Source: Eutreptiella sp. 'Long Island Sound 2002' (Eukaryota; Euglenozoa; Euglenophyceae; Eutreptiales; Eutreptiaceae). From it: a stretch of DNA of 64,000 nucleotides. The stretch lies in assembly GCA_964036045.1 (NCBI GenBank), contig OZ038391.1, positions 42,915,621 to 42,979,620 of the forward strand. The letters run 5' to 3'. The first letter of the stretch is position 1. Every line of letters begins with the position of its first letter. The position numbers and the translations under genes were made by a program. The notes under the pieces are model-generated. The model was given only the letters and a program-made list of their open reading frames with translations, was not told the DNA's origin and ran no database searches. This document shows, piece by piece, positions 31,377 to 41,315 of this stretch.

Positions 31377-31557
31377 GTTCATGTCCATGGTTTTCGCAAG
31401 GGGGGTGGAGGTAGACGTGGAAAGGACATCCAGCAAAATGCCCTCGCTGGAGACAAATCCTTCGTGCCTCGTGGCGTCACAACAGACACCCTCAGGCAGC
31501 AGACAGTTTGCCCCACTTGGGGTGGCGTACTAGTTTGCTCAGCAGCGACGCAACGTA

Positions 31558-31945
31558 CCCCCCCCCCCCTTTGTCGTTCCCCACCCCTTGTTGTTCCCCG
31601 GGGGGGGCTGGGGGACCGTCACTTGGTCAACCATGGTTCCCCCTGGGACAAGTGTGATGTTCATCCGCTCCACGGGGGAACCTTTTTTGGCGCAGGTCGT
31701 TGGACATTCGGAGCACGGTGATGCATATCGCCGCATCACTTATGACCATGATGGCAAGACCGTCTTGCACGACTGTGCGTCTGTTCGGCGCCTCTCACTG
31801 CCACGTGCTCCCTCTCCGCCCCGCGTGTACGGTGGTGGTGCGGTCCCCCAGGGGGGGGTGGGGGACCGTCACTTGGTGACCATCCCCCAGGGGGTGGTGG
31901 GGGACCGTCTTCCCTGGGGTGGGGAACGGCAAGGGGGGGGGGGGG
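31558..31945. mobile_element. TA-flanked element, small relative with FTRSTG peptide
   Basis: The left end is C12 then TTTGTCGTTCCCCACCCC; the right end is GGGGTGGGGAACGGCAA then G13. TA flanks both (31556-31557 and 31946-31947). Internally GGGACCGTCACTTGG occurs near 31613 and 31864, and the same word occurs inverted in the 38053-38465 element. The interior encodes the start of the ORF at 31633. Confidence 0.85.
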
Positions 31946-32196
31946 TACCCAGTCAATCGTACTTGTGGAGCACACCGTCGGCGGCGGCGGCACCACCAGG
32001 TTTGGTGGCGTCTCTTGTGACCATTAATGTCAGCTTCCTACGTTTTACGTATGTATGGCTTGACTCCCCTTCTGAAAGGGCTTCCATGCATTTTATGGTC
32101 TGCCCCCCACGGCACGACAGCTGTGTGGTGATGATGGTGATGGTCATGATGATGGCGGTGGTGATGCTCGTGGTGTTGTGGTGGTGCTGGTGCTGA
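31633..32196 (+). CDS. FTRSTG-family ORF running out of its element
   Basis: An ATG-initiated frame starts MVPPGTSVMFIRSTGEPFLA, then GHSEHGDAYRRITYDHDGK and LHDCASVRRLSL, in the order seen in the 30135 ORF. After the conserved part it crosses the element's right end at 31945 and runs through unrelated and microsatellite sequence to 32196, so the natural C-terminus is lost. It is probably a 5' exon or truncated copy. Confidence 0.4.
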   Translation: MVPPGTSVMFIRSTGEPFLAQVVGHSEHGDAYRRITYDHDGKTVLHDCASVRRLSLPRAPSPPRVYGGGAVPQGGVGDRHLVTIPQGVVGDRLPWGGERQGGGGVPSQSYLWSTPSAAAAPPGLVASLVTINVSFLRFTYVWLDSPSERASMHFMVCPPRHDSCVVMMVMVMMMAVVMLVVLWWCWC

Positions 32197-32238
32197 TAGT
32201 GGTGGTGGTGGTGGTGGTGGCGGTGGTGGTGGTGGTAG
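32129..32238. repeat. GATGGTG/GGTGGT triplet microsatellite
   Basis: Imperfect GAT/GGT triplets across about 110 bp. They create His-rich frames on the other strand. Confidence 0.9.
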
Positions 32239-33715
32239 TTTACATATGTGCTCGCCTTGCCAGCTCTGTGCACTCTGCCTCTGCCTCTGCCATATGTGCA
32301 TTTTTGCACGTAGCAAGCATGCACACACGCCGCTGCACACATACAGCGCTGTGTGCTTTATACGCTAACCTTTGCACCCCCTTCTCTTCCATTGGTGTGT
32401 GGCGGTAGCCAGCCGGTGTGCCTTCACATGTAGTGTATGGTCGTCAGCATCCCTTTCACCTTCTTCCCAGTTTGCCCCGTCCTGTGGCACCAGTCTTGCC
32501 TGCAGCCCCTCTCAAATTGCTTTTGTGAAAGGAAGTGTGCTACCTATGGCGGTTCCCAGCACAACGCCAGCCACGATGTGGGGAGTTCAGCCGAGTGTAC
32601 AGTCTCCCAGGGCGGGGCCGGGGGGGGGGGGGGGGGGCATCTGAAAAGATGCACACACAGTGAAATTACCCCCCCTCCCCGAAAAACCACGAAGATTCCA
32701 ATGCCTTTCATAGGGAGTGGAAATAGCAGTTTGGCTCGCAGAGGCGATCCTTCACGAAACACACTTTTTGCGCCGTGAGCCGCCGTCCGATCCTCATCAG
32801 TGACCCTCCAAACGTTGTCACTTACTCTCTAACCACCATCAATGGTCCTTCATTCAGCGCCCAGGTTATTGCTCTGCCCTGCATAATTGATGTGTTGGGT
32901 ATCTGGTTGCAGAGTATTATATTTTCTTGCATGTTGGTGCCCAGTGTTACATTCGAATGCTCAACAAGAGTGTTTGCAACCATCAGCGTGCCGATCCGGA
33001 GGCAGTTATGCAAGTGTACCGGCCGCAGCAACTTGTAGTACATATTACCTGCGAACGAGGGGATCTTCAGACTCGATTTGTTGCACTCATCCACAGGCAC
33101 CAGTGTCAACTTGCACTTTGTTCAATCCACAAATCGATTCCAACCATGTTATAAGTGAAGGCAACAATCAAGGCACACGATACTGAATTTTGATGCATTT
33201 CCCCCCACTGTGCGCCTGTCTGCCTGCCTAATCAGGATTGCCCCTTGGGTTTGCAGTCCGATACCCTAAGGTAGGCGAACTGTGACCATCCCCCCCAGAG
33301 GTGTTCACAGTTTGCCTACTTTTGCGCATGGCCAGGGGTTTTGGGTGTGATCACATTTTGCTGCAGCCAAGGGGATCTGTGCGAATAGCATTGCCAGAAT
33401 AGACCACCTGGCCACTACGCTAACCCAGGCAAAGTGGTCTATCGACTGTTGTGTTGCCCCATCAACCCTCCCCCCTCTTTCTCCCCTTCTATGTTCTCTG
33501 CAACCCCACCTCCCCCTCCTCATCGACAGGCCTGTGTCCGCGCTCACCCGCGATGGTGGCCTGTACGCAGGCAGCCGGACATAGCACAGGCCACCGCCCC
33601 TCCACAACACTTTGCCGCTTCCATTGACTGCTATCACACAAGGGGAGGGGAGGGACAAGACAGCCCGCATTTTGGTCACTCTTACCGTTCACGCGTGGAC
33701 TTCACATAGCACTGT
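32239..33715. other. Intergenic, one antisense frame, one hairpin
   Basis: A minus-strand frame at 32822-33109 has a natural-looking composition, but I recognise no family. A G18-type run lies at 32620-32638. The inverted repeat 33271-33286 and 33304-33319 (GTAGGCRAACTGTGA) forms a hairpin. Confidence 0.4.
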
Positions 33716-33922
33716 ATGGGCAATGAACTATGCCAGGGATGTTTTGTCTGTCCTCCTTGGGGCCCTGTGCATCGGTGGTGCAATGTCAATTTCACACGTG
33801 CCAAGCCTGTGGTGCTAAACGTGCTCTCTGCCAAACGCCACCTGCCACGCAAGCACGGCCATAGAGCTACCAACCCACATCCACAGCTGCACCGTCGCAT
33901 TAGAACATTTTCGGGTCTGTAG
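33716..33922 (+). pseudogene. Short Cys-rich ORF, transposon-like
   Basis: An ATG-initiated 68-codon frame starts MGNELCQGCFVCPPWG and includes VHRWCNVNF and a basic C-terminal half. The Cys spacing resembles small zinc clusters of other transposon ORFs in this window. It stops four bases before the Harbinger-type end at 33926, so it may be the end of an interrupted gene. Confidence 0.35.
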
Positions 33923-34311
33923 TAAAGGGGGAGTGTTAGCGCGCTGGGCATCTTTTTTTTTTACCATTCCCCACTCATGCCTGTTTTTGCCCCCACCTCA
34001 CCAAACAATTTGGAGTACCCTCTCGCCGTGTCTAAGAATTTGGCCCATCCTTTGCACCCAGTTTATGGGGGCGCACTTTGCGCAGTGCGCACGCAGTGCA
34101 ACTATTTGGGCGTCTAGCCGTACTAGAGACCCATACTTTGAGATACTAGGGGCCCCTGGCGGCATTATGGGGACCCCTAGCGGAGGTTTTGACCTCTGAT
34201 TTTGTCCCCCTTTGTTTGGGGATCCCCGAGAATGCAGGGGTGATGTAGCATTTCCGCCCTCTTTTGGGCCCCAACCTTCTGGTGCTATTTAGGAAACCGG
34301 GACAATCTATG

Positions 34312-34455
34312 AATCCACGCTTTGTTGCGTGGCCCCTTGAGTTGGGGTTAGGGACTCGCAATCCACGCTTTGTTGCGTGGCCCCTTGAGTTGGGGTTAGG
34401 GACTCACAACCCACGCTTTGTTGTGTGGCCCCTTAAGTTGGGGTTAGAGACTAAC
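34312..34455. repeat. 48-bp repeat, three copies
   Basis: Units begin at 34312, 34360 and 34408. Each holds a small palindrome CCACGC...GCGTGG and the words TTGAGTTGGGGTTA and GGACT. They immediately precede the 31-bp satellite. Confidence 0.9.
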
Positions 34456-36478
34456 TAGGGGAAAATGCTCTCAGATTTGCTCAACCTTGGGGAAAATGCT
34501 CTCAGACTTGCTCATACTTCGGGAGAATGCTCTTAGACTTGCTCAGACTTGGGGTCATACTTGCACAGACTTGGGGAAAATGCTCTCAAACTTGCTCAGA
34601 CTTGGGGAGAATGCTCTCACACTTGCTCAGACTTGGGGAAAATGCTCTCATACTTGCTCAGACTTGGGAAAAATCCCCTCAGACTTGCTAAGACTTGGGG
34701 AAAATGCTCTCATACTTGCTCATCCTTGGGGAAAATGCTCTCAGATTTGCTCAGACTTGGGGAAAATGCTCTCAGATTTGCTCAGACTTCGGGAAAATGC
34801 TCTCGGACTTGCTGAGACTTGGGGAAAAATGCTCTAAGACTTGCTCAGACTTGGGGAAAATGCACTGAGACTTGCTCAGCCTTGGGGAAAATGCTCTCAC
34901 ACTTGCTCAAACTTGGGGAAAATGCTCTCAGACTTGCTCAAACTTGGGGAAAATGCTCTTAGACTTGCTCAGACTTAGGGAAAATGCTCTCACACTTGCT
35001 CAGACTTGGGGAAAATGCTCTCAGACTTGCTGAGACTTGGGGAAAATGCTCTCATACTTGCTCAGACTTGAGGAAGATGCTGTCAACCTTGCTCACAATT
35101 GGAGAAAATGCTCTTAGACTTGCTCATCCTTGGGGAAAATGCTCTCACACTTGCACAGACTTGGAGAAAATTCTCTCAGATTTGCTCAGACTTCGGGAAA
35201 ATGCTCTCGGACTTGCTGAGACTTGGGGAAAAATGCTCTCGAACTTGCTTAGACTTGGGAAAAATGCTGCCAGACTTGCTAAGACTTGGGGAACATGCTC
35301 TCATACTTGCTCAGCCTTGGGGAAAATGCTCTTAGACTTGCTCAGCCTTGAAAAAAATGCTCTCAGACTTGCTCAAACTTGGGGAAAATGCTCTCACACT
35401 TGCTGAGACTTGGGGAAGATGCTCTCAGACTTGCTCACAACCTTGCTCACAAGTGGGGAAAATGCTCTCAGACTTGCTAGGCCTTGGACAAAATACTCTT
35501 AGACTTGCTCAGACTTGGGGAAAATGCTCTCGGACCTGCTCAGACTTGGGGAAAATGCTCTTAGACTTGCTTAACCTTGGGGAAAATGCCGTTACACTTG
35601 CTCACACTTGGAGCAAATCCTCTCACACTTGCTCTGACTTGGGGAAGATTTTCTAACACTTGCTCAGACTTGGGGAAAATGCTCTCATGCTTTCTCACAA
35701 TTGGGGAAAATGTTGGAAGACTTGCTCAGACTTGGGGAAAATCCTCTCAAATTTGCTCAGACTTGGGGAAAATGCTCTCAGACTTGCTCAGACTTGGGGA
35801 AAGTGCTCTCAGACTTGCTCAGACTTGGGGAAAATGCTCTTAGACTTGCTCAGACGTGGGGGAAATGCTCTCAGACTTGCTCAGCCTTGGGGAAAATGCT
35901 CTCATACTTGCTCAAACTTGGGGAAAATGCTCTCACACTTGCTCAAACTTGGGGAAAATGCTCTCAGACTTGCTCAAACTTGGGGAAAATGCTCTTAGAC
36001 TTGCTCAGACTTAGGGAAAATGCTCTCACACTTGCTCAGACTTGGGGAAAATGCTCTCATACTTGCTGAGACTTGGGGAAAATGCTCTCATACTTGCTTA
36101 GCCTTGGCGAAAATGCTCTTAGACTTGCTCATCCTTGGGGAAAATGCTCTCACAGTTGCTCAGACTTGAGGAAGATGCTATCAACCTTGCTCACAATTGG
36201 GGAAAATGCTCTCAGACTTGCTCAGACTTGCGGAAAATGATCTCAGACTTGCTCAGACTTGGGGAAAATGCTCTCAGACTTGCTCAGACTTGGGGAAAAT
36301 GCTCTCATACTAGCTCAGACTTGGGGAAAATGCTCCCACACTTGCTCAGACTTGGGGAAAATGCTCTCACACTTGCTCGGACGTGGGAAAATCGTCTCAG
36401 ACTTGTTCAGACGTGGGGAAGATGCTCGCAGACTTTCTCACACTTGGCAAAAATGCTCTCACATGTGGATTGCGAGTC
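34456..36478. repeat. 31-bp satellite array, about 65 units
   Basis: A tandem array of a 31-bp unit with core GGGGAAAATGCTCTCAG followed by ACTTGCTCAGACTT. Variation between units is concentrated at few positions (TCAGAC/TCACAC/TCATAC; CAGACTT/CAGCCTT). Because 31 is not a multiple of 3, the long + frames here read through periodic peptides and are not genes. There are no unique spacers, so it is not a CRISPR array. Confidence 0.95.
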
Positions 36479-36630
36479 TTAGCAAGTCTGAGGGGATTTT
36501 CCCCAAGTCTGAGCAAGTCTGAGAGCATTTCCCCCAAGTTTGAGCAAGTCTTCCAGCATTTTTCCCAAGTTTGAGCAAGTCCGAGAGCATTCCTCCCAAT
36601 GTTGAGCAAGTCTCGGAGCATTTTCCCCCT
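36479..36630. repeat. Inverted copies of the 31-bp satellite
   Basis: About four to five units are present in reverse orientation (CAAGTCTGAG-AGCATTTTCCCC), directly abutting the array after ACATGTGGATTGCGAGTCTTAG. The array thus ends in a head-to-head inversion. Confidence 0.95.
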
Positions 36631-36884
36631 TTAGGCCCTTTCTCGTTACAAATGGCGTGCATCCTGCATGGAAAAGTGCATGTAAAAGTGCCCTCAAAAT
36701 TCACAATTCAGCACGCACCCTTACCTTTGCCATGCACCCATTGTCTAGCACATTCATTAATTTTCACATGTAAAAGTTTTTGTACACGGCTGTTTTTGCC
36801 CAAAATCACCAAAGTCTTTAATTCTTTGGGGCAATAGGGGTGGGGCAAGGCACAGGGCTCGTTCCCCCTGCCACCCCGCCACAA

Positions 36885-37115
36885 CCCTTGTCGTCTAGGG
36901 GGTCCCCAACGCTTCAAAGTAGGGCACAAAGTCAGCAATGGCCCACAAGTGGGCAGATTGGCTACAAAACCCCTGCCATATGGGCGGTCCCCAAGGCTTC
37001 AAAGCGGGAGACAAAACTAGCAGTGGCCCACAAGTGGGCGGATTGGCTACGCCACCCCAGCCGTCTAGGGGGTCCCCAACGCTTCAGAGCGGGGGACAAA
37101 ATTAGTAGTGGCAGT
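36885..37115 (+). repeat. Dispersed TGGCCCACAAGTGGGC repeat, three tandem copies
   Basis: Three units of about 80 bp: GGTCCCCAA-GCTTCAAAG, CGGGNGACAAA, then GCAGTGGCCCACAAGTGGGC and GATTGGCTAC. They are the complement of the repeat at 16637-16790. Confidence 0.8.
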
Positions 37116-37203
37116 CAAAAGTGGAAAAAACTTATTGTTTGGTAATTTTTTTACGCTATAAGGCGGAATGTTTGCCCGGTGTGCGCCCGGCGCGCTACCT
37201 TTA

Positions 37204-37798
37204 TACCGTGCAAACTCCAATATTTTGCCAAAATATTTAATTCGAGAGTGTTTTTTTTAGCGCAAAAGAAAAACAAGAAACACAATTTTTTTTGAATAAT
37301 TCTGCCGTTTGGGACACAGTATTTCGCAAAAAAAGTAGGTTAATTAAAAAAATAATCCGGAGAGTGTGGGGTTTGTACTGTTTGTGAACAATCGTACAGG
37401 TAGGATGACAGAGGAGATTAGGTGTATTGTCACCCCATTACTTGAGGAGAAGCACCCACTTGTGCTTGCACGTGGGTTCACCGCAACAACACATTTATTT
37501 CATCAGGTGGACAACTGCAAGACAACTGATACTTTGGTCCCTGCAAGATTTGAAGCAAACAGCAGCATTGAGGACATAGTATCAAACGCAAAATGGCAGT
37601 TGGACAAAAATTAATCACAAAAAATAGATTTATTTTATGGCTGGAATGCACAGTTTTTGGCTCGCAAATTCAAAATAATCGCAAAAAAAGAGTATTTTTG
37701 AGACTATTTAGTGGCAAAAACAAAAATTTTGCTAAAGATTCATTGTTTTTTTTCAGCAAAATACTTGTGTTTTAAAAAATATTCATCTTTGCACGGTA
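37204..37798. mobile_element. Nested TTA-flanked element, TIR TACCGTGCAAA
   Basis: The perfect inverted ends TACCGTGCAAA and TTTGCACGGTA are flanked by TTA on both sides (37201-37203 and 37799-37801), as for PIF/Harbinger insertions. The interior is AT-rich and has an ORF at 37405-37614. It sits inside the MITE at 37165-38022, so it is the younger insertion. Confidence 0.85.
37405..37614 (+). pseudogene. Short ORF inside the nested TTA element
   Basis: Seventy codons from the ATG: MTEEIRCIVTPLLEEKHPL, then FTATTHLFHQVDN and a charged end. The frame is open upstream to about 37357. The composition is protein-like, but no family is recognised. It could be a remnant of the element's own transposase or accessory gene. 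Confidence 0.35.
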
Positions 37799-38052
37799 TT
37801 AATTATCTTGTCTCTAGCCCCAAGTTTATCCTCATTTTGGGAAGTCCCCCAAGTAGACCGCACTAGACGGCAAACCTTCTCTGCAAGGCACCTTGGCCAA
37901 ATTCTTAGACATGGCGAGAAGGTACCCCAAATAGTTTGGTGAGGTGGGGGCAGAAACAAGCACGAGTGGGGAAAGGTCAAAAAAAGATGCCCGGCGTGCG
38001 CCGGCAAGCTACCGCTCCCCCGAAGAAAATTTTTTTTTCTACTGAGTATTTA

Positions 38053-38465
38053 CCCCCCCGCCCCCCCCTTGCAATCTCTCGCGTTAGCGCGCAACAGTCT
38101 CCCGGGTTGGGGGGGGGGGGGCGGTCGCCAAGTGACGGTCTCCCCCTGGGGGGGGGGGGGGGTTGCAAGGGTACTGGGTCCTTGTCCGAGGTTTTCTCCA
38201 AAATAGGAAGCAGCCACTCACAGAATTGGTCCTCCACATCTGGGGTCTGAAATAGCAACACAACACACCCATACAACGCCTTTGGAGAGAGAATATCACA
38301 GAACACACACGGGTGCTTGATTTGAAGTAATGGGAAAGCAATGCAAGGCCATGTGTAAGGCAACACAAAACAGCGCAATACATGTTAACTAGAAAAAACA
38401 TGAAAGTGACGGTCTCCCGGGGGGAGGGGGGTGGCAAGGAGTGGGAGATTGAAGGGGGGGGGGGG
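38053..38465. mobile_element. TA-flanked poly-C element
   Basis: The left end CCCCCCCGCCCCCCCCTTGCAATCTC and the right end, complement C12 then TTCAATCTCCC, are inverted repeats. TA lies on both sides (38051-38052 and 38466-38467). It contains AAGTGACGGTCTCCC twice, shared in inverted form with the 31558-31945 element, but no FTRSTG peptide. Confidence 0.8.
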
Positions 38466-38467
38466 TA

Positions 38468-38620
38468 GTAAAAGTTTTTATTTACTAAGTAAACTGCTTC
38501 CTAGAAAAAATTTTACTCAGTAAATTACTTAGTAAAAAAACCCACCCGCAGAGGAAAAACTTATTGAATAAATATTTGTTTACTAAGTTTTGAAACTTAG
38601 GAAATTTTTTTACTAAATTT
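38468..38620. repeat. AT-rich palindromic repeat, second copy
   Basis: Repeated TTTACTAAGTAAA and AAATTACTTAGTAAA words as at 16370-16625. It directly follows the TA-flanked element. Confidence 0.65.
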
Positions 38621-38899
38621 TACCAAAGACCCTGTGGCCTTGGGGCCTCATCTTGAGACGATGAAGAGGGTGGTGAGGCAGTGTGGTTTCGATAATCACC
38701 GAACCGATCCAAAACAATTATTTATTGTTTTTGAAATGGCCCCCACTTTTTTTTTCATCTCTATATATTGTTGTTTTGTTGTCTGGGCGGAGTGAAAAAT
38801 TTTTGCACCCCTGTTTTCAAGAAATCCTATGACATGGTGCCGCATACTTCTATGGTGTATGGTTGGCAGGTTGATTGCATCCATTCATTGGTACTTAAA

Positions 38900-39057
38900 T
38901 ATGCAGAACATGCCTCCAGCCCACATTTGCAGGAGAGAAGGCGTGTTGTCAAATTTTCAGTGTTCCAAACCATGAAATACCAGGACATGCTTCCAACCCA
39001 CATTTGAGGACAGAAGATATGTTGTCAAATTTTCAGTGTTCCAAACCATGAAATACT
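38900..39057. repeat. About 76-bp tandem duplication
   Basis: The segment CATGCYTCCARCCCACATTTG through TGTTGTCAAATTTTCAGTG and CCAAACCATGAAATAC occurs twice in tandem. Confidence 0.85.
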
Positions 39058-39170
39058 GCAAAGACAAACAAACTGTGCAGTAGCTCCAGTGAGCGGCCTC
39101 AGCTCATCCCCATGGTGCAGCACCTGATGAGCACAATGTTCAATTGTTCTGCCTCCTACGGGTGTGGTAA

Positions 39171-39548
39171 GGGGGGAATGTTTGCCCGGCGCGCGCGTGG
39201 CGCATGCCCAGCGTGTTACCTTTGCGTTAAGTATCCTATCTCTAGCCCCAAGTTTATCCCCACCTCGGAAAGTCCCCCAAGTATACCGCACTAGACCGCA
39301 AACCTTCAGTGCAAAGCACGTTGCACAAGCCGAAATATGAGAATTCAACATAAAAAAATGCCACTCCCACCACTTCCAACCACCACCCTTGCCATGATCA
39401 CCGAATGGGTGCAAGGGATGGGCCAGGTTGTTAAACATTGCAAGAAGGTACTCCAAATTGTTTGATGAGGAGGGGCAAAAACAAGCATGGGTGGGGAACG
39501 GTAAAAAAACAATGCCCGACGCGTGCGTGGCGCGCCAATACTCCCCCC
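39171..39548. mobile_element. Complete Harbinger-like MITE (378 bp)
   Basis: The left end GGGGGGAATGTTTGCCCGG and the right end, complement GGGGGGAGTATTGGCGCGCC, carry GCGCG-rich blocks just inside. The interior matches 37165-38022 and the arm at 33926, which makes this the reference copy of the family. Flanks are TAA on the left and AAG on the right, so the duplication is imperfect. No ORF. Confidence 0.75.
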
Positions 39549-40402
39549 AAGGACCCTCCTTGCTCAGCGACTTCAAAAGACCAAACTGGCACTGAACATT
39601 GGAGAATTGCAAATAATTTTATTCATTCTTGTAGGTGTGTACAACCACACAGCCTGGGCCTTGGGGTACCAACATATTTTTTTTTGCTCTTGGCGCTCAA
39701 GGTGTCATTGAGTGTACTCGCGGAAAGCTGAAGGTCCATCTATGTACAGCACACGTGCACTTAGAAACTCAGCAGACCGGAGGTCCATGCATTATGCTGG
39801 CATAACATGTGTGATTCCTTCACGCAGTAGTGCGGACGTTGTGCCATGCCCAATAGGCGACTGTTCAAGTGGATGTGACGTGTGGACTGATCAGGATACA
39901 TATGTCTTTAAATCCAATCGCAGTGCACCTCAACTCTATGTGTGAGCAACCCCCCCACAGGATGCACATGTGCGGGCGGCATAAGGTGGTGGCATATGTT
40001 GGGGTCTCTTGGGGTACCAACCTAATTTGAAATTGATTAAGACTATCAAAAACAAATAATTAAACTCGTGACCGAAGTTCCACCAAGTGTCCATGGAGAG
40101 TACATGTGGCAGGTCATGGGTCAGTGACAGGACCAGTTTTGGGTGTGGGATGGGCATAAACCATCCCTACCTAGCCGCCTTGACGTAGCTAATCCGCCCA
40201 CTTGTGGGCCACTGCTGATTTTGTCCCCCGCCTTGATGGTGACACAAGTATATGATTTGGGCAATTTCCATTGGGTGCTCCGCTTGTTGTTGATTGCCCC
40301 AAGTCGCCAATACCTCTGCCTTAAGTTTGACCCCCTATGTGACCGGCCACACATTGCTAAGGCAAACCGGGAGGAGTTGGCTGTTGTGGATTTGATTGCC
40401 AA
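39549..40402. other. Intergenic with one dispersed repeat
   Basis: No gene recognised. A single copy of the GCCCACTTGTGGGCC-ACTGCTGATTTTGTCCCCCGC repeat lies at 40190-40232. Confidence 0.45.
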
Positions 40403-40738
40403 TTGAGAAGGCATTCAACCACGGCAGCAGAAGAAGTTGGCACAGATTTTGGATGCTTTCGGTGCCATTACATTTGCAATTGCACCCCGCATTCCGCCTT
40501 TATCCGGCAGATTGATGGTGTCAGTTGCCATCCGGCATGTCTCTTGACATTGCATTGTGCCTTGTCTCAACGCGTTGGTAAGGGCATATTGCAAGTGCCA
40601 CAAGAAAGATTCTGGTTACTGCGTGAAATGGCTGAAGCTACTCTGTACTTCAGTCGTTCCAAGTCGGCCTTCACCCCAAGGACCCCAGCACTGAATTGGG
40701 AGATGGCTCGGATGTACACCAAACCCAAATATGTGGAC

Positions 40739-41315
40739 CAGGCTTCATTTATAAGAATTAAGTTGCAATGGAGGGGGGGTCTGGGTGGGGGGGTCTTCAG
40801 CCGGGTGGGTGGGTCTAAAGCTCTGGACCCCCCCACCTCTTATAATTCCGAGGGTTTCCTAGGTTGGGCTCCTGCCACACCTTCTTTCTTTGGTCACAGG
40901 AGCCTTGTCTGGCTGTTTGCTGGTGCCCCTTTCTGTAGTGTCGTTGTGCAGGTGGCAGGTGTGCAGGTGGCATTTTTTCACATGGCGGACTTTTTTTTAA
41001 TAACATGTTAAACTTGTGGGCCCTTTGTTGCACAAAGCTGTCAGAGTTGGTTGGTAGCCCAGTTGTCAAGGAATTTAACTGCAATTCCAAAGATCCCTGG
41101 TTTGAACCCTGGTATTGTGAAGTTTTTGGTGTGTCACCCTTTGGGGATGCCTAGCCCGGGAGAGCGCCTTGGCTTCAATTTGGTTCACAAAAAATGCTCC
41201 CCACAGAATTATAAGAGGGGTGGGTCTGGGTGGGTCAAAAGTTGGGTGGGTGGGTCCAAAGTTGGGTGGGTGGGTCTTGTCCAAAATACCCCCCCCCTCT
41301 TATAAACGAAGCCTG
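40739..41315. mobile_element. hAT-like nonautonomous element with GGGT arrays
   Basis: The ends CAGGCTTCATTTATAAG (40739) and its complement with one mismatch (ending 41315) are flanked by the 8-bp direct repeat ATGTGGAC (40731-40738 and 41316-41323). The uninterrupted relative at 17915-18200 supports the boundary. Inside are GGGTGGGT stretches near both ends (about 40770-40815 and 41220-41278), a second inverted pair CCTCTTATAATTC/GAATTATAAGAGG (40843 and 41207), and a tRNA-like core at 41050-41125. There is no transposase. Its TIRs do not match the 15320-15957 element, but the internal design does. Confidence 0.85.
41050..41125 (+). ncRNA. tRNA-like Pol III promoter core
   Basis: An A-box-like GTAGCCCAGTTGTCAAGG lies near 41055 and a B-box-like GGTTTGAACCC near 41099, about 44 bp apart. 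Between them GGAATT-TAACTGC-AATTCC can form an anticodon-like stem with a 7-base loop, and CCCTGG pairs poorly around the B box. It is a decayed tRNA or SINE head, not a functional tRNA. Confidence 0.5.

Larger units (their letters stand above)
33926..38022. mobile_element. Large inverted-arm (foldback) structure around the satellite
   Basis: The arm at 33926-34042 and the complement of 37898-38022 align over about 110 bp. Both run from GGGGGAG through GGGCATCTTTTTT, CCCCACTC, CCCCCACCTCACCAAAC, TTTGG-GTACC and CTCGCC-TGTCTAAGAATTTGGCC. The same arm sequence ends the MITE at 39548. The structure may be one 4.1-kb foldback element, or two MITE copies in opposite orientation that bracket other repeats. 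No clean target duplication is visible at its outer ends. Confidence 0.6.
37165..38022. mobile_element. Harbinger-like MITE copy, interrupted
   Basis: The left end GGAATGTTTGCCCGG and the right arm match the complete 378-bp MITE at 39171-39548, including TAGCCCCAAGTTTATCC and AAGTCCCCCAAGTA-ACCGCACTAGAC. The match is broken by the nested element at 37204-37798. The left terminal G run has decayed to GGCGG. Confidence 0.75.

Noticed and set aside
34456-36480. Tandem array as a possible CRISPR
   Set aside because: Units of 31 bp abut each other with no unique spacers, the context is eukaryotic, and no cas-like genes are near.
34487-36574. Several + strand ORFs of 60-140 codons over the satellite
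   Set aside because: They only reflect the repeat read in successive frames; the peptides are periodic and shift with each unit.
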